53,124 nt of DNA from a bacterium (GCA_028278455.1 JANQEH010000156.1:1-53124); one strand, 5' to 3'; counted from the stretch's first letter, positions 33,538-43,256 are shown. A program made the numbers and translations. Notes: generated from the letters alone by a model not told the origin.

Positions 33538-36133
33538 GTTTCAGGACATCCGCTGGATTTGAAAGTGCTGCTCTTAATGATCTATAACCTACGGTAATAA
33601 TTGTTATTAATAGAGCTATCATACTGGACATGATAAATAACGAAATATCTGCATCCACCTGAAAAGCGAAATTACTTAACCATAATTTAATTGCATAATA
33701 AGTCACGGGCCATGCTATCAGGCTGGAGATCACGATCAAAAAAATGAATTCTCCGGAAAGTAGTGTTACAAGTTTTGAGACCGAAGCCCCAAGTACTTTT
33801 CTCACTCCAACTTCTTTTGTTTTCCGGTCAACAATAAAAGATGCCAATCCGAATAATCCTAAATAGGCAATAAAAATTACCAGAAAAGTAAACAATTCGA
33901 CGATCTTTCCCATCTTTATCTCTGACTGATAAAGAGAGTCAAATTTCTGGTCAATAAAATAGTATTTAAAAGGCCATTCAGGCGCTGTTTCCTTCCATTT
34001 TGTTTCAAGGTATCCAAGAATTTCAGACATATCACCTTGATCCGTCTTTATTACAATATTATTCTTGTTTACGTAGCTCTGGACACAGAAAACCATAGGA
34101 GGAACATCCGAATGAAGAGAGAAATAATTCATGTCATCTGCTACTCCAATGATTTCTGAGGGTCCGTCAAAACACCAGACACCGTTAATAAATTTTCCTA
34201 TGGGAGAATCGATATTCAGCGCATCGATCGCAGATCTATTAAGGATGACGACATTCGTTGTATCCGATGAGACAATTTCTGAGAAATTCCTTCCTTCTAT
34301 AATATCAACATCCAGTAAATCCAGAAAATATTGATCCACATAAACCAGCCCTGTAGTGATCCTGTCATCATCCCCATCAGTCGATAATGCACACCAGTTG
34401 TTAATGTGATGCGGTGGAATATTAAACGCAGCCGATACGCCGAGAATTGAAGCATTCTGCTCGATTTCGCTTTTGAATCTATGAAATCTTGTCTCCATTC
34501 CGGAATTGTATGGATTCTCAATAACAATCATGTTTTCCTTATCGAAGCCTAATTGCTTATTCCGAAAAAGATCTAATTGTCTGGAAACCAATGATGTTCC
34601 TGTTATGAGTCCTATTGAGATTGTAAACTGCAGTAATACGAGAACCTGCCTGAATCCGATTCTGATCCCTCCCGCACTTTTGGTTTTCAGTGTTACAGAT
34701 GATCTGCTTCTGAGAACATCAACAGGTTTGAACTTTGTAAGGTAAAAGGCAGGATAGCAGCCTGCCAGCAAAGTAACAATAACCATGCCACCTGCAATCC
34801 CAAGTGAAAGATGAAGGTTATAAAACAGATCCAGTATAATCATTTTTCCTGTGAATGAGTTGAAGGAGGGAAGAACCAATATGATCACTCCAAGTGAAAT
34901 TATCACACTTACGGCTACAAATAAAAATGACTCGAAAATGAACTGCTTGACAAGGTTTTTCCTTCTTGCTCCAAACACCTTTTTTAAACCTACTTCACCT
35001 GCTCTCAGGCTTGATTTTGCCGTGGATAAATTCATATAATTGAAACATGCTATAGCAAGTACCATAATTGCGACCGCAGAAAAACCAAATATATAATCGC
35101 CGTTACCGTGTCTGGCAATATCCACCTGCATATCCGATGAATTCAGGTAGATATCCGGGAAATGCTGAATATGATGTCTTACTCGTGAAGCATATTCGTC
35201 TCCCCTGTGTTTCAGGATCAACGCATCCAATCGTCTTTCTATTGATCCGGTGTCTATATTCTCCGGTAAGATAAAATAGATGTAAGCTCCCTGCCATGTC
35301 CATCTGTTTAGAGCTGTAGAATTTATGTTTTCAAGAGTTGCAAAAGAAACTAGAAGATCGAAATCCAGATGTGAATGGACAGGCGGATCTTCCAAAATTC
35401 CGGATACTGTAAGATCGATCCGGTTATCATATTTTATTATTTCTCCTGTTGGATCACTATCCCCGAAATACTTTCTTGCCGTACTCTCGGTTAATACAAC
35501 TCTTGCAGGACCTGTCAATGCGGTTTCAGGATCTCCATTCAAAAGATTGAAATCAAATATTTTGAAGAAACTATCATCTGCAAGCAGAATATTATCCTCA
35601 TTGAATATATTGCCTCTGTAACTGACAGTACCGGCTCTCGGAGTCATTATAGAAAAACTATCGATCTCCGGAAAATCAACCTTCAAATTCGGCAGCATCA
35701 CAGCCGGAACCCTTGGATCTCTATCGCCTGATTCGATATTTTCACGGACTATCCTGTATAGAATATCGTAATTTGAGTTGAACCTGTCGAATTTTAATTC
35801 ATCCTGAATATATAGAAAGATCAATAAACAGCATGTTATTCCTGCTGTTAATCCGGTTATATTTATTATTGAAAAGAGCTTTCTCTTCAGGATATTCCTT
35901 AAAGCGATCTTCAGATCATTCCTTAACATTGTAAATCTCCAGTAAAAATTACTAATAGTATATGGTATGACAGATTTAATTATCTGTCCCAATAGCCATA
36001 ATAACGCTCTTGTACGGTTTTTAGAATGTAGAGATGAATATAGCTCCTCATAATCGCCTACAGCCGTTGAAGAAACTTTCCCCGGCAGTACTATTCTTAA
36101 TATCAATTCGGCAGACTTCGGAAGGTTTTTCAT
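33530..36133 (-). CDS. FtsX/MacB-type permease 11
   Basis: An 867-residue paralogue, first permease behind PadR7 and joined to it by an ATGA overlap (36130-36133). Prefix motif AVGDYEE, then MLRNDLKIALRN with Asp where all paralogues otherwise have Tyr. FtsX signatures: LRAGEVGLKKVFGA, with Lys in place of Arg, and DRKTKEVGVRKVLGA. Tail NPADVLKHE. Confidence 0.9.
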   Translation of the reverse strand: MKNLPKSAELILRIVLPGKVSSTAVGDYEELYSSLHSKNRTRALLWLLGQIIKSVIPYTISNFYWRFTMLRNDLKIALRNILKRKLFSIINITGLTAGITCCLLIFLYIQDELKFDRFNSNYDILYRIVRENIESGDRDPRVPAVMLPNLKVDFPEIDSFSIMTPRAGTVSYRGNIFNEDNILLADDSFFKIFDFNLLNGDPETALTGPARVVLTESTARKYFGDSDPTGEIIKYDNRIDLTVSGILEDPPVHSHLDFDLLVSFATLENINSTALNRWTWQGAYIYFILPENIDTGSIERRLDALILKHRGDEYASRVRHHIQHFPDIYLNSSDMQVDIARHGNGDYIFGFSAVAIMVLAIACFNYMNLSTAKSSLRAGEVGLKKVFGARRKNLVKQFIFESFLFVAVSVIISLGVIILVLPSFNSFTGKMIILDLFYNLHLSLGIAGGMVIVTLLAGCYPAFYLTKFKPVDVLRSRSSVTLKTKSAGGIRIGFRQVLVLLQFTISIGLITGTSLVSRQLDLFRNKQLGFDKENMIVIENPYNSGMETRFHRFKSEIEQNASILGVSAAFNIPPHHINNWCALSTDGDDDRITTGLVYVDQYFLDLLDVDIIEGRNFSEIVSSDTTNVVILNRSAIDALNIDSPIGKFINGVWCFDGPSEIIGVADDMNYFSLHSDVPPMVFCVQSYVNKNNIVIKTDQGDMSEILGYLETKWKETAPEWPFKYYFIDQKFDSLYQSEIKMGKIVELFTFLVIFIAYLGLFGLASFIVDRKTKEVGVRKVLGASVSKLVTLLSGEFIFLIVISSLIAWPVTYYAIKLWLSNFAFQVDADISLFIMSSMIALLITIITVGYRSLRAALSNPADVLKHE

Positions 36134-36471
36134 AAATCTCCCTCATCGCTATAGATCATGTCAGGAATACCATCCCACATTGTTTTTTGCAGTTCCTTTA
36201 CTTCCTGTAATGCTCTAAGTCCCTTATTCGTTATTTTATAATATCTTTTGCTTCTGCCGCCCCTTTGTGATGTAGGTTCACCAAGATATGATTCGACTAT
36301 ACCGTTCTTCTCAAGCTTAAGAAGCGGAATATAAATACCGGCTAATGTCCAGTTTTTTCTCGATGATACTTCCTCGAGGTGCTCAAGTATAGGAACTGTA
36401 TATGCATCCTCTTTTAGCCGGTATATTGTCAGCAATAAGAGCTCATCTGTTCTTGTCAGCAGTTCTTTCAT
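36130..36471 (-). CDS. PadR-family transcriptional regulator 7
   Basis: A 113-residue PadR-like protein. The start is set at the ATG at 36471 (MKELLTRTDELLLLTI), which is preceded by a strong AGAGGAGG site; the upstream ATG at 36519 would add 16 hydrophobic residues that overlap the first palindrome. The recognition region reads TLAGIYIPLLKLEKNGIV, the wing SQRGGRSKRYYKIT and the C-terminal helix GLRALQEVKELQKTMW. It controls, by position, three permeases in one transcript. Confidence 0.88.
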   Translation of the reverse strand: MKELLTRTDELLLLTIYRLKEDAYTVPILEHLEEVSSRKNWTLAGIYIPLLKLEKNGIVESYLGEPTSQRGGRSKRYYKITNKGLRALQEVKELQKTMWDGIPDMIYSDEGDL

Positions 36472-36480
36472 AACCTCCTC

Positions 36481-36547
36481 TTTTTCTATGTTTTTTAGAA
36501 AAATAATCAAAAAAAACAAAACTCTTTTTCTAAGTTTTATAGAAAAA
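36481..36547. promoter_or_regulatory. Two palindromic operators upstream of PadR7
   Basis: TTTTTCTA-N7-TAGAAAAA occurs twice with identical arms and different centres, at 36481-36503 and 36525-36547, 44 bp apart. The first begins 10 bp upstream of the PadR7 start. Operator role inferred from position and repetition. Confidence 0.75.
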
Positions 36548-36651
36548 TATACATAGTTTACACAAGATTTGTTTCAATATATTTCAATTTTAAATTAATC
36601 CTCCCTAAAAAGGGTGAGACAAAGGATTGTTTCTTTTGGAATTTCTCTTCC

Positions 36652-38055
36652 TCAGCTTCCCGGGACTGTCTCGTCATCCCTGATCTTCGGCGCTATTTTA
36701 AATCCCGTAAAACCGTAGATCACAGCTATAAAAACACCCAGATAGCACATGAAGGCCCATTTCCAATATTCTATTGTTGAAACCCCAAGAGTACCGGACA
36801 TGTATACACCGGCTATACTCCAGGGCACAAGGGGTACGATCACCGTACCGCTATCCTCAACTGTCCTCGAAAGATTTTTGGCGGCAAGATTCATTTTTCT
36901 GAATGCGGGAGCAAAAAGCTCTCCCGGGACGAGTAGAGTCAGGAACGAGCTGCCTGTCATCAGTGCAACTGCTATACTTGAAGAGGCGGTTGAGAGAATG
37001 AGTTTTCCGGTTGTATTTGCGAATTTCATCATGTGCTCTAACAATACATCAAGCATACCTGCTTTCTGGGCGATCCCTGCAAACGCGAATGCGCATAATG
37101 CTATAAGGGTAACGTCCATCATGTTCATCATACCACCCTTGGTCAGCAAGGTATCAACCATTGCAACACCGGTAGTGCTGTGGTATCCGTGAACCATTGA
37201 ATCTACGGCAGCTGCCAGGGGCATTCCCTGGTAGAAAATTGCCAGAAGCATTGCCGTGAACGATGATATAAACATACCGGGGATTGTCGGTTTTTTAGCA
37301 ATTGCAAAATAAAGGATCATGATCGGGGGAATCAGAAGTATCACATTGAATTTGAAGCTGTTTCTAATTCCGTCCAGGATCATCAGCATCTGGGGAGATT
37401 CGATATCTCCTCCGTAGCCCATTCCAAGAAAAAAATAAAGCGAAAGGCCGATAAGCCAGGCTGGAGTTGTAGTCCAGAGTAAATGCTTTATATGATCGAA
37501 CAGGTTACTTCCTGATGCGATCGGCGCGAGGTTTGTTGTGTCCGAGAACGGAGAGATTTTATCACCGAAATAAGCCCCGGCTACTATTGCACCAGCCGCC
37601 TGCGGAAGCGGGATATTCAAGCCGCTTGCGATACCTATGAATGCAACTCCCACTGTTCCTGCAGTTCCGTATGATGTACCTGTTACTATAGAGATAATAC
37701 TGCAGACAACACATGCAGTCAGCAGATAATAAGAGGGTGAAATAATCTTCAAACCGTAATAGATCATCATCGGGATTGCTCCGGAAGCCATCCAGGTACC
37801 GATAAGCATACCGACAACTATAACTACCATCATTGCAGGCATACCTTTAGATATACTGTGTATAATCCCCTGTTCCATCTCTTTATAGTTATACCCGAGT
37901 TTGAGTGCTATTATTCCTGTAAGTGTTGCTGCAGCTAACAATAGGAATTCGATCCTGAGATGGAATATTCCATATCCAACACCCAAAAATAAACCGATCG
38001 AGATGATCGGAACAAGCGATTCAATTAAAGTCGGTTTCCTTTTCTCTTTTACCAT
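36652..38055 (-). CDS. nhaC: NhaC-family Na+/H+ antiporter
   Basis: A 467-residue polytopic membrane protein (about 11-12 predicted helices) with the NhaC signature GDKISPFSDTTNLAP and the upstream GTSYGTAGTVGVAF. It should exchange cytoplasmic Na+ for external H+; some family members carry organic acids such as malate/lactate instead. It starts 5 nt after the M20 peptidase gene, so the two form an operon. No convincing intrinsic terminator follows. This unit is not preceded by a PadR gene and marks the end of the permease array. Confidence 0.88.
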   Translation of the reverse strand: MVKEKRKPTLIESLVPIISIGLFLGVGYGIFHLRIEFLLLAAATLTGIIALKLGYNYKEMEQGIIHSISKGMPAMMVVIVVGMLIGTWMASGAIPMMIYYGLKIISPSYYLLTACVVCSIISIVTGTSYGTAGTVGVAFIGIASGLNIPLPQAAGAIVAGAYFGDKISPFSDTTNLAPIASGSNLFDHIKHLLWTTTPAWLIGLSLYFFLGMGYGGDIESPQMLMILDGIRNSFKFNVILLIPPIMILYFAIAKKPTIPGMFISSFTAMLLAIFYQGMPLAAAVDSMVHGYHSTTGVAMVDTLLTKGGMMNMMDVTLIALCAFAFAGIAQKAGMLDVLLEHMMKFANTTGKLILSTASSSIAVALMTGSSFLTLLVPGELFAPAFRKMNLAAKNLSRTVEDSGTVIVPLVPWSIAGVYMSGTLGVSTIEYWKWAFMCYLGVFIAVIYGFTGFKIAPKIRDDETVPGS

Positions 38056-38060
38056 TCTTC

Positions 38061-39185
38061 TTACGCCCTGATGTTTGAACTGTATTTGATGATTTCGAGA
38101 CAGATTTCTGCCATTTTCACAAGATCGTCTACAGGCATAAACTCATCCGGTGAATGATTCTTTGCATATCCGACTCCAAGATTCACCGATGGAATCCCCT
38201 GCTCGTTGAAATTATTAGCATCACTCCCTCCCAGAACCTGTGTGAGTTCCGGTTTCACACCTGCAAGCCTCATGGCATTACTTACCCAGTCTATAATAAC
38301 ATTATCATCATCGAGAAGAAAACCGGAATATTCCAGGTCCCACTTGAACAAACACTCGCCGCCATACTTTTCTGCGGCAATATTAAAGGCTTTTTCTATT
38401 TTCTCCTGCTCCTCCGGGATCTTCGGTTGTGTAAGGCTCCTGAGCTCACCCTCAATTTCAACGAGATCAGGTACATTGTTTGTCTTTGTACCTCCTTTTA
38501 TTGTCCCGATATTGACAGTTGTATCCTCATTAACCTTCCCAACATTGACCTTATCTATTGCCTCGGCGGCAATTTTAATGGCATTTACTCCATCTTGAGG
38601 GGCTATTGCCGCATGTGCTGATCTTCCCCTGACATCAATCTCAAAACTGTAGTGTGTTGGTGCGTTTCTAATGATCTTGCCAACGGCTGATGATGAATCC
38701 AGAACAAAACCGTATTTACTCTTCAATCCCGAAAAATCCAAGTTCCTGGAGCCGAGAAGTCCAATCTCTTCTGCAACCAGGAATATTAGCTCGATGTCCG
38801 GATAATTTAGGTCAAGTTCTATAGCTGCTTCTATGGCCTCGAGGGCAGCTGCTATACCCGCTCTGTCGTCCGCACCGAGAACAACCTTTCCATCACTGTA
38901 TATTACACCTTCTCTGATAACGGGTTTACAATAACTCGTTGAGATCGTATCCAAGTGAGCAGTAAAGCAGAATGGAGTACTCTTTGTCTCTTTTCCCTGC
39001 GCAGTGGCAATAATATTACCACAGTTACCTGATATCTTTGCCCCGGTATCATCTTCGACATATGGTATTTTCAGCCCGTCAAGCCGTTTTTTCACTTCAT
39101 CTGCAACTTCCCTCTCCTTTTTTGATACCCCCTCGATGCTTGTAAGAGATATGAAATTTTCTAAAAGCCTATCTTTTCTTATCAT
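38061..39185 (-). CDS. M20 family metallopeptidase (PepT-like)
   Basis: A 374-residue di-zinc peptidase. Metal and catalytic motifs are in order: HLDT (77-80), GADDRAG (104-110), EE (139-140) before IGLLGS, D163 in the FVLDSS strand, and a C-terminal KNHSPDEF. The middle part (GRSAHAAIAPQDGVNAI) is the dimerisation lid domain. It resembles tripeptide aminopeptidase PepT and related M20 enzymes and probably trims small peptides in the cytoplasm. There is no signal peptide. The start has GAGAGG upstream. Co-transcribed with nhaC. Confidence 0.88.
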   Translation of the reverse strand: MIRKDRLLENFISLTSIEGVSKKEREVADEVKKRLDGLKIPYVEDDTGAKISGNCGNIIATAQGKETKSTPFCFTAHLDTISTSYCKPVIREGVIYSDGKVVLGADDRAGIAAALEAIEAAIELDLNYPDIELIFLVAEEIGLLGSRNLDFSGLKSKYGFVLDSSSAVGKIIRNAPTHYSFEIDVRGRSAHAAIAPQDGVNAIKIAAEAIDKVNVGKVNEDTTVNIGTIKGGTKTNNVPDLVEIEGELRSLTQPKIPEEQEKIEKAFNIAAEKYGGECLFKWDLEYSGFLLDDDNVIIDWVSNAMRLAGVKPELTQVLGGSDANNFNEQGIPSVNLGVGYAKNHSPDEFMPVDDLVKMAEICLEIIKYSSNIRA

Positions 39186-39360
39186 AATTATACCTCTCTC
39201 CCAATTTTTAGAATTGGTACCAAAATAAATGAGATATAGACTAAGGTGTGGCTTCAGGAGTACTTTTTCATGAAACTAAATTAGTAAGTATAGCATTTTA
39301 AGATAGGAATCAAATCCAAAATTCAAACAGATTTTTTTAAAAAAATAGTAATTGACTAAT

Positions 39361-39382
39361 ATAATATACAATTGTATATTAT
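39361..39382. promoter_or_regulatory. 22-bp perfect palindrome between peptidase and uvrA
   Basis: A perfect palindrome, with core TATACAATTGTATA, lies in the 376-bp divergent gap 39186-39561. The rest of the gap is AT-rich with no gene. A TTGACA box at 39385-39390 directly follows the palindrome and may be the -35 of a uvrA promoter, with TTTTAT 17 bp on. MarR-type operators have this kind of symmetry, but no regulator is encoded next to it. Confidence 0.5.
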
Positions 39383-39561
39383 TATTGACACAAACAAGTG
39401 AATATAATTTTATTATTTATAGTTAATTATGATTTTCCGTATTTCCTATATAAGGCAATAATTCAAGAAATAAATTACCGATTTTTCTTGTATGTATATG
39501 GATTTCTTGCTAATTTTGTAGTTTGCATTTATTATAATAATTCAACTAAATTCGGCCTGAA

Positions 39562-42396
39562 ATGAAAAAAGACAACATCATTATAAAGGGGGCTCGGGAG
39601 CATAATCTAAAGGATATATCTGTTACCATCCCCAGAAACAAGCTGGTAGTAATTACCGGTCTTTCCGGATCGGGAAAATCATCTCTGGCTTTTGATACTA
39701 TTTATGCAGAAGGTCAGAGAAGATATGTCGAATCACTTTCAGCCTATGCCCGGCAGTTTCTCGGACTAATGGAAAAACCTGATGTCGATTATATCGAGGG
39801 ATTATCACCTGCGATATCTATAGAGCAAAGAACTTCAAGCAGAAATCCACGGTCTACGGTAGCTACAGTTACGGAAATATATGATTATTTACGTCTTTTG
39901 TACGCAAGGATCGGAGTTCCATACTGCTATAACTGCGGTAGCAGAGTTCAGATGCAGACAGTTCAGCAGATGGTAGACACAATCCTTAAGGAAAAACATG
40001 AGAGCAGGATTCAGATTCTTTCTCCCCTTGTAAGAGGAAGAAAGGGTGAATATAAGGAACTTCTAAGGAAGATAATCCGGGACGGATATGTTCGGGTCAG
40101 GATCGACGGTGAGATCATGGAAGCGACCACAAAAATCAATCTCGACAAGAATAAAAAGCACACAATAGAAGTAGTGGTTGACAGGCTGATACTGAAGCAG
40201 GAGCAGGAAAAACGACTTGCTGATTCTCTCGAGGTTGCTCTGAAGCTTAGCGGAGGGATAGTACAAATCCTTATCGGAGAGAGTAAGGAACTGCTTTTCA
40301 GCGAACACCTGGCATGTGTGAAATGTCAGATTAGTTACGAGGAGCTTGCCCCGAGAATGTTCTCATTTAACAGCCCCTACGGAGCCTGCCCTTCCTGCAG
40401 CGGACTAGGAACTAAAATGGAAATCGATCCGAATCTGATTGTGCCGAATGGAAATAAATCGGTCATGGACGGTGCCATCCAGGCATTCGGGGATATCCAG
40501 GGTTCTTCATGGCACAGACTGGCTCTCAAATCTATATCGGAAAAATATGGTTTTTCTCTTTTCAAGGCATGGAAGACTATCCCGGATGAAGCAAAACAGG
40601 TTATACTGTACGGTTCGGGAAAAGAAGAATTCACAGTCAAATATGTCAGCAGGGACGGAAAGGGGACTGGAGAATGGACTGGAAAATATGAAGGGATAAT
40701 TCCAAATCTTAACCGCAGATACAAGCAGACTAAGTCGCAGTATATCAGAACATTTATCGAAAGTTTCATGAATATGATTCCCTGCCCCGAATGTCATGGT
40801 GCCAGGCTCAAGAAAGAACCTCTTTCTGTTAAAGTAAAGGACATAAATATATTTGAAGTCTCAAAAATGTCGGTAAAAAAGGCAATAGATTTTTTTACAG
40901 ACATAGAATTATCCAAGCGAGATGTTGAAATATCTAAGCAAATACTTAAGGAGATCTCTGAAAGACTTGAATTCCTGAATAATGTCGGCCTTGATTACTT
41001 GACTCTCGACAGGTCCGCAGGAACCCTTTCGGGTGGAGAAGCCCAGAGAATACGCCTTGCAACCCAGATCGGCTCACAATTGGTCGGTGTTCTTTATATT
41101 CTCGATGAGCCGAGCATAGGACTCCACCAGCGAGATAACAGGAGACTGATAAATACTCTTACGAAGCTCAGGGATCTTGGGAATACTGTCATAGTTGTGG
41201 AACACGACAAGGATACGATCCTTAATGCAGATTTTGTGATTGATCTCGGACCCGGTGCCGGCAGAAAAGGCGGTCAGGTAGTTGCTGCAGGAACACCGAA
41301 AAAAATATCATCTGACAAAAAATCCCTAACCGGTCAGTATATTTCCAGAAAAAAGAAGATCGAAATCCCCGAAAAAAGAAAAAAGGGAAACAAGAGAATG
41401 CTTTCCCTAAAGGGAATGAGAGGAAATAACCTTAAAAACATAAATGTAAATTTCCCGCTCGGAACATTTATATGTATAACCGGTGTATCAGGTTCCGGGA
41501 AAAGCACGATGATAAACGAAACCCTGTTCCCGGCGCTTGCAAAGAAGATATACAAAAGCAAAAACCAACCACTCCCTTATGACACTATAAAGGGACTCGA
41601 ATATATTGATAAGGTGATCGATATAGATCAGTCTCCTATCGGCAGAACTCCACGATCTAATCCTGCTACATATACCGGTGTTTTTACGCATATTCGAGAC
41701 CTCTTCTCGAAATTGCCTGAATCAAAGCTTAGAGGATATCTGCCCGGACGGTTCAGTTTTAATGTCAAAGGCGGAAGATGTGAAGCATGCCAGGGAGACG
41801 GTATTATCAAGATCGAAATGCACTTCCTTCCTGATGTATATGTACCGTGCGAGGTCTGCAAAGGGAAAAGATATAACAGGGAAACACTGGACATTAAATA
41901 CAAGGGTAAGACAATTGCTGATGTTCTCGATATGACAGTTAATGAAGCATCGGAATTTTTTAAGAATATCAATGTAATAAAGAGAAAACTTACCACGTTA
42001 AAGGATGTCGGCCTCGGTTATATCCGCCTTGGGCAGCAGGCAACGACTTTGTCCGGTGGTGAAGCCCAGAGAGTGAAACTTTCAACTGAACTTTCGAAAA
42101 TCGGGACAGGAAAGACTATTTATCTATTGGACGAACCAACTACGGGTCTTCATTTCGAGGATATTAAAATGCTCCTGACAGTGCTGAACAGGCTGGTTGA
42201 AAAAGGTAACACTGTAATTGTTATCGAACACAATATGGATGTAATTAAAACAGCTGATCATATTATCGATCTGGGGCCTGAAGGCGGAGAGGCAGGAGGT
42301 GAGATTGTTGCTGAAGGAACCCCGGAAGAGATCGCTGCGAGCAAAAAGTCTTATACGGGTTCATTCCTTCTGGATGAATTCAACGGCAATTCCTGA
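39562..42396 (+). CDS. uvrA: UvrA, excinuclease ABC subunit A
   Basis: A 944-residue protein, full length for UvrA, the DNA-damage recognition ATPase of nucleotide excision repair. The first Walker A is GLSGSGKS (33-40) and the second GVSGSGKS (about 641-648). The ABC signatures LSGGEAQR are followed by Walker B motifs [10 protein letters not shown] and [10 protein letters not shown]. Zinc-finger cysteines include CEACQGDG...CEVCKGK (about 740-777) and earlier CxxC pairs. No uvrB or uvrC is nearby. The ATG lacks a strong ribosome site, unlike most genes here. The gene ends one base from the convergent FliG-like gene. Confidence 0.97.
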   Translation: MKKDNIIIKGAREHNLKDISVTIPRNKLVVITGLSGSGKSSLAFDTIYAEGQRRYVESLSAYARQFLGLMEKPDVDYIEGLSPAISIEQRTSSRNPRSTVATVTEIYDYLRLLYARIGVPYCYNCGSRVQMQTVQQMVDTILKEKHESRIQILSPLVRGRKGEYKELLRKIIRDGYVRVRIDGEIMEATTKINLDKNKKHTIEVVVDRLILKQEQEKRLADSLEVALKLSGGIVQILIGESKELLFSEHLACVKCQISYEELAPRMFSFNSPYGACPSCSGLGTKMEIDPNLIVPNGNKSVMDGAIQAFGDIQGSSWHRLALKSISEKYGFSLFKAWKTIPDEAKQVILYGSGKEEFTVKYVSRDGKGTGEWTGKYEGIIPNLNRRYKQTKSQYIRTFIESFMNMIPCPECHGARLKKEPLSVKVKDINIFEVSKMSVKKAIDFFTDIELSKRDVEISKQILKEISERLEFLNNVGLDYLTLDRSAGTLSGGEAQRIRLATQIGSQLVGVLYILDEPSIGLHQRDNRRLINTLTKLRDLGNTVIVVEHDKDTILNADFVIDLGPGAGRKGGQVVAAGTPKKISSDKKSLTGQYISRKKKIEIPEKRKKGNKRMLSLKGMRGNNLKNINVNFPLGTFICITGVSGSGKSTMINETLFPALAKKIYKSKNQPLPYDTIKGLEYIDKVIDIDQSPIGRTPRSNPATYTGVFTHIRDLFSKLPESKLRGYLPGRFSFNVKGGRCEACQGDGIIKIEMHFLPDVYVPCEVCKGKRYNRETLDIKYKGKTIADVLDMTVNEASEFFKNINVIKRKLTTLKDVGLGYIRLGQQATTLSGGEAQRVKLSTELSKIGTGKTIYLLDEPTTGLHFEDIKMLLTVLNRLVEKGNTVIVIEHNMDVIKTADHIIDLGPEGGEAGGEIVAEGTPEEIAASKKSYTGSFLLDEFNGNS

Positions 42397-42397
42397 A

Positions 42398-43123
42398 TTA
42401 CATTATCCACTCGTCGTCAGACTTATCCCCTTTCATTCTTAGTATCCCCTTATCGTAAGCATCTCTTAATTCTATCAGTATCTCATTTTTTGCCAGATCA
42501 ACTTCGGTGCGTTTTTTCGGTCCCATAGCCTTCAGCTCTCCTATTAGAATCTTCCTGCGGTTTTCGGACAATGCCTTTGCTACTGTCAGTAGCATATCGT
42601 CCTTTTCGCCTTTCATAGAAAGAGCAAGCGTATCGATATTTACCCGGGCAAGTGATCGTTTCAGGCTTTCAGGATCGGTATCGACTATATCTGTGAATTC
42701 GAACATCTTCTTCTTCAGCCTGTCAGCCATACCAGGATCTTTGCCTTTTAGAGCTTCGAGCAGAGCTTCACTCTTGCCCGGCCCCATTTTCTTGAGTATC
42801 TCAGCCATCTTCTCATTTCCGCCCATTGGTTTTGTTTTGTCGTCATCATCGAAAACTCTCAGTTTCTCGCCAAGTACATTTGCTATACTATTGATCGCTT
42901 CCGGCGCTACATTTTTTGCCGTTGCCATCTTGAACACTATTTCTTTCTGATCATCGGGGGAAAAGTATTTCAAAACCTCTTTAGCAAGGTCCGGTTTAAA
43001 TTTAGAAAGTATTATCCCTACCGTTGTATGTGGTTCTCCGTTTATTACCTGATAGATCTGCTCGGCTTTATACTGACTTAATTTCTGGAACATCAATATA
43101 TTCTGAACAACCTGCTGTACCAT
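42398..43123 (-). CDS. FliG-like protein lacking the N-terminal domain
   Basis: A 241-residue protein matching the middle and C-terminal domains of the flagellar switch protein FliG. GEPHTTVGIILSKF corresponds to the EHPQ-type motif of the middle domain. MFEFTDIVDTDPESLKRSLARVNIDTLALSMKG followed by GELKAMGPKKRTEVDLAKNEIL corresponds to the torque-helix domain. FliG is usually about 330 residues, so roughly the first 90-100 residues (the FliF-binding domain) are absent, and no reading frame upstream supplies them. It is isolated from other flagellar genes. It could be a paralogue with a different partner. Confidence 0.8.
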   Translation of the reverse strand: MVQQVVQNILMFQKLSQYKAEQIYQVINGEPHTTVGIILSKFKPDLAKEVLKYFSPDDQKEIVFKMATAKNVAPEAINSIANVLGEKLRVFDDDDKTKPMGGNEKMAEILKKMGPGKSEALLEALKGKDPGMADRLKKKMFEFTDIVDTDPESLKRSLARVNIDTLALSMKGEKDDMLLTVAKALSENRRKILIGELKAMGPKKRTEVDLAKNEILIELRDAYDKGILRMKGDKSDDEWIM

Positions 43124-43219
43124 GGCCTATCCCTTCTGCTAAAGAGAAGTTTGCAATAGATTAATAATATGTGAAGATATACATCGAAATGTAATTATCC
43201 AATTAAAAAATGATACAAT

Positions 43220-43256
43220 AAAATAAAAAACAGGACAGACATCTCAGCCTGTCCTG
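43220..43256 (-). terminator. Intrinsic terminator after carbonic anhydrase
   Basis: A perfect 8-bp stem CAGGACAG (43231-43238)/CTGTCCTG (43249-43256) with a 10-nt loop. On the minus strand it is followed by TTTTTTATTTTATT. It lies 59 nt past the carbonic anhydrase stop. Confidence 0.88.

Noticed and set aside
39488..39518. Bacteroidota-type promoter (TTG-N20-TAATTTTG) before uvrA
   Set aside because: The match is easy to find by chance in AT-rich DNA, and most genes here have strong Shine-Dalgarno sites, which argues against a Bacteroidota host.
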